From Capitulum mitella (taxonomy: Eukaryota; Arthropoda; Thecostraca; Pollicipedomorpha; Pollicipedidae), in NCBI GenBank assembly GCA_030062745.1, contig CP099839.1, forward strand, positions 33,761,293-33,825,292: DNA of 64,000 bases, read 5' to 3'. Position numbers and translations under genes: made by a program. Below are positions 59,222 through 64,000 of this stretch, piece by piece. The notes under the pieces are model-generated. The model ran no database searches and was not told the DNA's origin. It saw only the letters and a list, made by a program, of their open reading frames with translations. Every line of letters begins with the position of its first letter. The stretch's first letter is position 1.

Positions 59222-59400
59222 TCCGCGCCGTGTACGGTAGTCCGAGGCATGTCCAGAAGCCCCGGCAGTCCGCGCCATGTCCGACAGTCCGCACCATGTC
59301 CAGAAGCTCCGGCAGTCCGCGCCGTGTCCGGCAGTCCAAGACATGTCCAGAAGCCCCGGCAGTCCGCGCCATGTCTGACAGTACGCGCCATGCCGCCGAC
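59222..59400. repeat. Short-period degenerate repeat (GCAGTCCGCGCCATGTCC)
   Basis: About nine partly overlapping copies of AGTCCGCGCCATGTCC and GTCCAGAAGCCCCGGC modules arranged in alternating order. Confidence 0.85.
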
Positions 59401-59689
59401 AGGTGGTCTGGCCCGTCAGCCCGGCGGCATTCTCTGAAGCGTGCAGCCGGCGGCCACTTCACTGGAGGCCGTACCGTGTCCCGCCGTCGGATAGAGACTT
59501 ATGCCCCGCACTCTCGACAGCGCGCCGGCGCCGGCTGCTGCCATTCCGCGGCTAACGTGACGCTGATCCGTGACGTGTCAGAACGACAAGACGACATAAC
59601 GGAGGAGAAAGCGGCCTGGCGTCGGCCGCGGCGGCAGGCGAGCCGGTTCGCTACGCATCCGGCGGCTGACAATTCAAACTGCGAGCAGC

Positions 59690-60630
59690 CGGCGGCAACA
59701 GCTGTCCACAGCACGGAGGCCGCTGTCACGGAAAACGTCCGACGACAGCTGTCCACAGCACGGAGGCCGCTGTCACGGGATAACGTCCAATAGCCGTCCA
59801 CAGCACGGAGGCCACTGTCACGGGAAACGTCCGACGACGGCTGTCCACAGCACGGAGGCCGCTGTCACGGGATAACGTCCAATGACAGCTGTCCACAGCA
59901 CGGAGGCCGCTGTCACGGGATAACGTCCAATGACAGCTGTCCACAGCACGGAGGCCGCTGTCACGGGATAACGTCCAACGACAGCTGTCCAGAGCACGGA
60001 GGCTGCTGCCACGGGAAACGTCCAATAGCTGTCCACAGCACGGAGGCCACTGTCACGGGAAACGTCCAACGACAGCTGTCCACAGCACGGAGGCCGCTGT
60101 CACGGAAAACGTCCGACGACAGCTGTCCACAGCACGGAGGCCGCTGCCACGGGATAACGTCCAACGACAGCTGTCCACAGCACGGGGGCCGCTGTCACGG
60201 GAAACGTCCAATAGCTGTCCACAGCACGGAGGCCGCTGTCACGGGATAACGTCCAACGACAGCTGTCCACAGCACGGGGGCCGCTGTCACGGGAAACGTC
60301 CAATAGCTGTCCACAGCACGGAGGCCGCTGTCACAGGATAACGTCCAACGACAGCTGTCCACAGCACGGGGGCCGCTGTCACGGGAAACGTCCAATAGCT
60401 GTCCACAGCACGGAGGCCGCTGTCACGGGATAACGTCCAACGACAGCTGTCCACAGCACGGGGGCCGCTGTCACGGGAAACGTCCAATAGTTGTCCACAG
60501 CACGGAGGCCGCTGTCACGGGATAACGTCCAACGACAGCTGTCCACAGCACGGAGGCCGCTGTCACGGGAAACGTCCGACGACAGCTGCCCACAGCACGG
60601 AGGGCGCTGTCGCGGGACAACGTCCGACGA
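59690..60630. repeat. Minisatellite of alternating 48- and 44-bp units, about 20 copies
   Basis: The long unit is ACAGCTGTCCACAGCACGGA GGCCGCTGTCACGGGATAAC GTCCAACG. The short unit replaces GATAACGTCCAACGACAG with GAAACGTCCAATAG. From about 60010 onward they alternate, giving a 92-bp higher-order period, visible as identical minus frames spaced 92 bp apart. The frames are artefacts. Confidence 0.97.
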
Positions 60631-61112
60631 CAATACGGTAATCGCTCTATTGCAGGAGGATGAAGTTTAACGTGCGGCAGACGATCCCGTGACGCTCCGG
60701 TCACCGTCAATCCGCGCGCCGCGGACCTAACCTGCGCCCAGCCGACGAACGCGCGCCGCCGCTGTCACAGCCAGCGCGTGAACGACTACGACAGCTCTGG
60801 TCTTTGACTGTTGTTCAGCTGTACTCCAGCTCGTCCCTAGTCACTTTTCTGCCGCGGTTGCAGAATAAACGAACGGCAATAGCATTCGTATACATCGCTG
60901 AACACCAGCCGATAACGATGAGACAACACAGCCATCCACTTACGCGGCGGAGGCAGAGGCGGCGGCAACCTATCCCTGGCAAATAGCGGCTGCAGCTGCC
61001 ATCACCGGCATCCTGCTGTTGCGAGCAGTCGGCGGCTCGTGATCAGAGCCACGCGTGACGCTCCCCGCCCGCTGCCAGTCGGCTGGGCGCAGTGACTCAG
61101 CGGCCCACTTAC

Positions 61113-61281
61113 TCGACCAGGGCGTCCTGCAGCACGATGAGTATCTCCTCGCGCACCTTGCCATTCTTGTGCGAGAAGGCCGGCATCAGCTTGTCGAACA
61201 TCTGCTGCGGGCTGACCGTATGCTGCATCAGCTTGCCGAGCAGAATCTGCGCCTTCTCCCGTACGGTTTCCTTGGCGTCCC
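61113..61281 (-). CDS. clasp: CLASP exon B: TOG1 HEAT repeats
   Basis: A 169-nt exon with acceptor gacttcag (61282-61289) and donor gtaagt (61112). Phase 1 in (G|GG = Gly), phase 2 out. The peptide begins GDAKETVREKAQILLGKLMQ, then TVSPQQMFDKLMPAFSHKNG, then KVREEILIVLQDALV. The RLG-DAK-x-x-V-R-E junction with exon A, the F-x-H-K-N turn and the basic R-E-E helix are typical of CLASP TOG1. Confidence 0.95.
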
Positions 61282-61932
61282 CTGAAGTCCAAGGTGTCGG
61301 AGTGAGCAGCGTTACAAGCCAGCTCGGCGGCAGCACGTGACAGACAGCCACGTCACGTCCGCGGCCATTCCTCACGGCCGACGACACTGAACTCGTCTGC
61401 AAAGTACTGCGCCTCCTTAAGTGCAGGAGCGCACAACGGGGTGCACGCGGCCCTGTCGCCCACGCACGGCGCCGGCAAAATCTCCACTCCGGGGCGCTGA
61501 TCCGTTCATGACACGCCATCCATTGTGGCACAGCGCTTGGCCGGCTGTCTGCGCTGTCGGCAGACAACCTGCGGAGCGGCGCTGCCTGACGCACAGAACA
61601 TTCAGTACTATATCACTACGACCAGGGCAAAAACGCACCCACCAACACCTGGTGGAGCAGCGTACTCCAGACACACTTTTAAACGTATATAAACAAACCC
61701 GACGAAAACATCGGGCATCCTCTCTGACTATTTCCTTCTTTCGATTTCTGTCACTGCCACTTTATGACTGTCTATAAACACATCGCAAGTGATCTCCGAC
61801 GTTTATCAGGCACTTATTCAAAACCTCATTCGATGCTGATCATGTCTTACTAGTTCTAACGAAGTACTGACACGACCGACAGGACGACGGCCGGCCACTG
61901 CAGCGGCACCGCCGGCCACCACGTTCACTTAC
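61282..61932 (-). other. clasp: CLASP intron between exons A and B (651 bp)
   Basis: Donor gtaagt at 61932, acceptor at 61282. The 3' half is CpG-rich; no internal feature recognised. Confidence 0.85.
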
Positions 61933-62038
61933 CAAGCCGGTCCACCGCGTGTGGTAACACCGCGTTCAGATAGGGCCTGAAGTCCGACTTCATCCGTTCC
62001 ACCAGCAGACCCATTATTTCCAGACCATTCTGCGACAC
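61933..62038 (-). CDS. clasp: CLASP exon A: TOG1, first exon visible in the window
   Basis: A 106-nt exon with acceptor tgttgtcag (62039-62047) and donor gtaagt (61932). Phase 0 in, phase 1 out. It reads VSQNGLEIMGLLVERMKSDF then RPYLNAVLPHAVDRLG. This matches the CLASP TOG1 helix pair in which G-x-x-I/L-x-x-x-L-V-x-R is followed by a V-L-P-x-x-x-D-R-L-G helix. The initiator ATG and the first TOG1 helices must be upstream, beyond or near the right edge; I could not find them between 62050 and 64000. Confidence 0.93.
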
Positions 62039-62264
62039 CTGACAACAGAGGGCGGGAGCAAAACTATGTCAGTTAGCTGGTCGGCACGGAGACCGAGGCA
62101 GGTCATGGGGAGCAGCGTCGTGTCAGTCAGTGGCTTGTGCGTCTTTCCGGCACCACCAGTCCTGCCCGCCAAGTGTCGCTATAGCTCGTCAATAACCAGA
62201 AATGGTTGAAGATGGTTTAACCAGCACCGACACCATTACGTTGTGCATTCACCATCTGGCCAAT

Positions 62265-62320
62265 GAAACAAATAGAGACAAACCAACGCGTTACCGCGTT
62301 GGTTTGTCTCTGTTTGTTTC
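62265..62320. repeat. 26-bp inverted repeat (one mismatch) with 4-nt loop
   Basis: GAAACAAATAGAGACAAACC then AACGCG pairs with CGCGTTGGTTTGTCTCTGTT then TGTTTC around TTAC. A further partial copy of the right arm (ATTTGTCTCTATTTGTTCTA) follows to about 62350. The arms sit in the CLASP intron upstream of exon A. Confidence 0.95.
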
Positions 62321-62397
62321 ATATTTGTCTCTATTTGTTCTATTTGTTTCATGGTTTGGAGGCAAAATCTAAGTCTTGTCTTGAATCAACAACACCC

Positions 62398-62745
62398 ACC
62401 GTTTGACCTGTACCCGTGATTTATTGAATGTCGCAGAGGTCCGGCTCGCACCATGTGGCATAAGCCATACGCCACGAATCACCTCGTAAACTACACCACA
62501 ATCTGTCCGCAGTGCCGACGCACCCGACGGTGCCACTTGTGCCGCGATCGGTTGGCGCGTTCGAACGCTAGAGACTAGAGACTACGAAGCTTGGATACAC
62601 CCACACGCACACGCGCGCGCACGCACGCACGCACGCACACGCACCTCGATCTGAACTTTTGTTTCCGAACGACTGTCATCCATGAAATCTCATCCGTTAA
62701 AAGCGCGTAAAGAGCACTTCCAGCTCATTCGATTTTGAACTAGGG
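62398..62745 (+). repeat. Direct repeat, copy 1
   Basis: Diverged partner of 63618-63905. Shared landmarks are CGCCACGAATC, ACACCACAATCTGTC, GGTGCCACTTGTG/GGTGCTACCTGTG, TGGCGCGTTCG and CTCGATCTGAACTTTT/CTCAATCTGAACTTTT. ACACCACAATCTGTC is offset by 1,206 bp between copies. A CA/CG microsatellite (62599-62642) has expanded inside this copy only. Confidence 0.8.
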
Positions 62746-62833
62746 GCAAACCAGCGCCTTATACCGCTGATTTTGGGTCACAATCGAAGCGCTGTATCGC
62801 ACGCAGACCTGTGCATCCGCTTAGTATCTTCAT

Positions 62834-63484
62834 CTAAACAAAAGTACTAAGGTACGGATGGCAAACTTCCCGCAAACGGGAAACCCCAAGCGTGACACGT
62901 TGCACGCTCACATGGATGGTATCTTGCCATTGATGTCCTAAATCTTGCTGGTCTTGGATGGCGTCTGTCTTTTTGCAGCCACCATACAATTTAGCGCCTC
63001 CAGCATCAACGGTTCTCAAACCAAAGGCCTGAATGGCAAAGGGGAATATCTCGGCACGTGCGTCCCCCACATACCAGGCTGAAGCTATTGCTACGCAAGA
63101 CAGCCACATGTAATGACTGCCACGTATCACGTGCTCCTGCCCGCCAATGTCGAGCATCCCAGCGGTGGTAGTTTGTAGCAATAACGGAGAGGTGTTAATC
63201 TTAGAACCTCGTGCTTCACGTGCAAGCTGCACCCGCTTTCGGTCTGAATCCATCAAAACTGATCATCCAATTGCCCGTTCGTCTTTCCAAGCCATCATCG
63301 CATCAAACTGCGACGTTTGCGTTCCCGCCATTGGCCCATTAGAAGCACAGGGTCCAAATGAGGCACACGCGCGATGCGCGTAACCCGTTGCACACTGCCC
63401 ATCATACGGGGTACCCTTGGATAGCCCTGGTGCTGGTCTATCTACCCACCAAATTTCAGCCACGTAGGCCACTGTTTCCGGCAC
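62834..63484 (-). pseudogene. Unidentified reading frame of about 216 codons with one in-frame stop
   Basis: Two frames (63484-63263 and 63256-62834) are in the same register and separated only by one TGA at 63265-63263, so they may be one old gene. Residues include PYDGQCATGYAHRACASFG, SQFDAMMAWKDERAIG, MLDIGGQEHVIRGSHYMWL and GDARAEIFPFAIQAFGLRTV. I recognise no family. Its position between direct repeats suggests a mobile or duplicated unit. No splice or promoter evidence. Confidence 0.3.
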
Positions 63485-63617
63485 TCAGAGGCCCCCGAAT
63501 TCAAAGCGAAACACGTGCCTGTAGATCGCCACGTGGATCGCACGTGACTGCTGACCACAAAAGCAGGAATCGCAGGTGGTGCCCATGTTGCCACTAAGTC
63601 TTGAGTCAAGAGCATCC

Positions 63618-63905
63618 GCCATTTGACGTGATAAACTGAATTCTGCAGAGCTCGCGCCACGTGGCACGTGTGACACGCCACGAATCGCTTCGAAACTCAC
63701 ACCACAATCTGTCTGCCGAGTCGGCACACCCAATGGTGCTACCTGTGTGGCGAACGGCTGGCGCGTTCGTACGCTAAAAGCTCCAAAGCTTGAACACATA
63801 TACGACAACACACACTTAAAAACACCTCAATCTGAACTTTTCTGAGGAACTGCCATATATGAAATCTCAATTCGCTATACCTCCTGAATTATGAACTAAT
63901 CCTGA
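63618..63905 (+). repeat. Direct repeat, copy 2
   Basis: Partner of 62398-62745, on the other side of the unidentified frame, in the same orientation. Confidence 0.8.
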
Positions 63906-64000
63906 GTCCGTTTACCGTTCTCTTGGTACTACTAAGCTACCAATCACGCTATTGTCGTTAACCCTTGCTGGGTCGGCCACCGGATCTACCTTCGACGGGA
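63906..64000. other. Right edge of window
   Basis: Ends with GTCGTTAACCCTTGCTGGG, which contains TTAACCCT; it is too short to judge whether it is another TTAA-type element end. Confidence 0.3.

Larger units (their letters stand above)
58600..61112 (-). other. clasp: CLASP intron between exons B and C (2.5 kb)
   Basis: Dominated by the 44/48-bp minisatellite. 58640-59200 and 60640-61112 are unique sequence without recognisable exons. Confidence 0.8.

Noticed and set aside
62834..63811. piggyBac transposase with a cysteine-rich tail in the 62.4-63.9 kb repeat unit
   Set aside because: The cysteine spacing (ICPQCRRTRRCHLC) is seen in one repeat copy only and the piggyBac catalytic motifs are absent.

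Overview
This is animal nuclear DNA, not prokaryotic. The only gene I can assign is on the minus strand: six consecutive coding exons of CLASP (CLIP-associating protein; Orbit/MAST/chromosome bows in flies), a microtubule plus-end regulator. The exons end in GT/AG splice sites and their reading phases all match. Together they encode most of the TOG1 domain and the start of TOG2. Transcription runs from high to low coordinates, so the 5' and 3' ends of the gene lie outside the window. The residue pattern, CpG-rich minisatellite background and transposon content suggest an invertebrate, perhaps an arthropod such as a crustacean; the species is inferred, not shown.

Layout in gene direction: exon A (62038-61933), exon B (61281-61113), exon C (58599-58423) and exon D (55941-55853) encode TOG1 and its C-terminal helix. 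An intron of about 50.9 kb follows (55852-4926). Exon E (4925-4771) and exon F (1037-928) begin TOG2. Exons D and E are phase-compatible (1/1), so the giant intron can be spliced directly, although linker exons may be hidden in it.

The rest is intronic DNA full of repeats. (i) A family of about 1.2 kb non-autonomous piggyBac-like elements has TTAA target sites and inverted ends beginning CCCTATTCCCGGCAGGG. There are three nearly full copies (1479-2697, 28359-29566, 33974-35182), one diverged copy (3411-4665) and fragments. The two best preserved copies carry arrays of nuclear-receptor half-sites (AGGTCA) in DR4 and DR1 spacing. (ii) There are decayed Tc1/mariner-like transposase copies (18.6-19.1 kb, 24.2-24.8 kb, and one with inverted ends at 33942-35765). 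The last sits inside an older piggyBac-like copy and is itself split by a younger one. (iii) A hAT-like shell lies at 27438-31046. (iv) There are at least two tRNA-derived SINE copies. (v) About twenty minisatellites have unit lengths of 27 to 62 bp. (vi) There are long microsatellites and several strong palindromes. Two stretches (about 20.9-22.2 kb and 49.2-50.5 kb) are visibly poorer in CpG than their surroundings.

I found no operon, CRISPR array, rRNA gene or intact tRNA gene, and no undescribed multi-gene system. The points most worth following are the receptor-site-bearing piggyBac family, the three-layer nested insertion, the giant CLASP intron, a perfect 29-bp hairpin at 39335-39398, and an unidentified reading frame between direct repeats at 62.4-63.9 kb.
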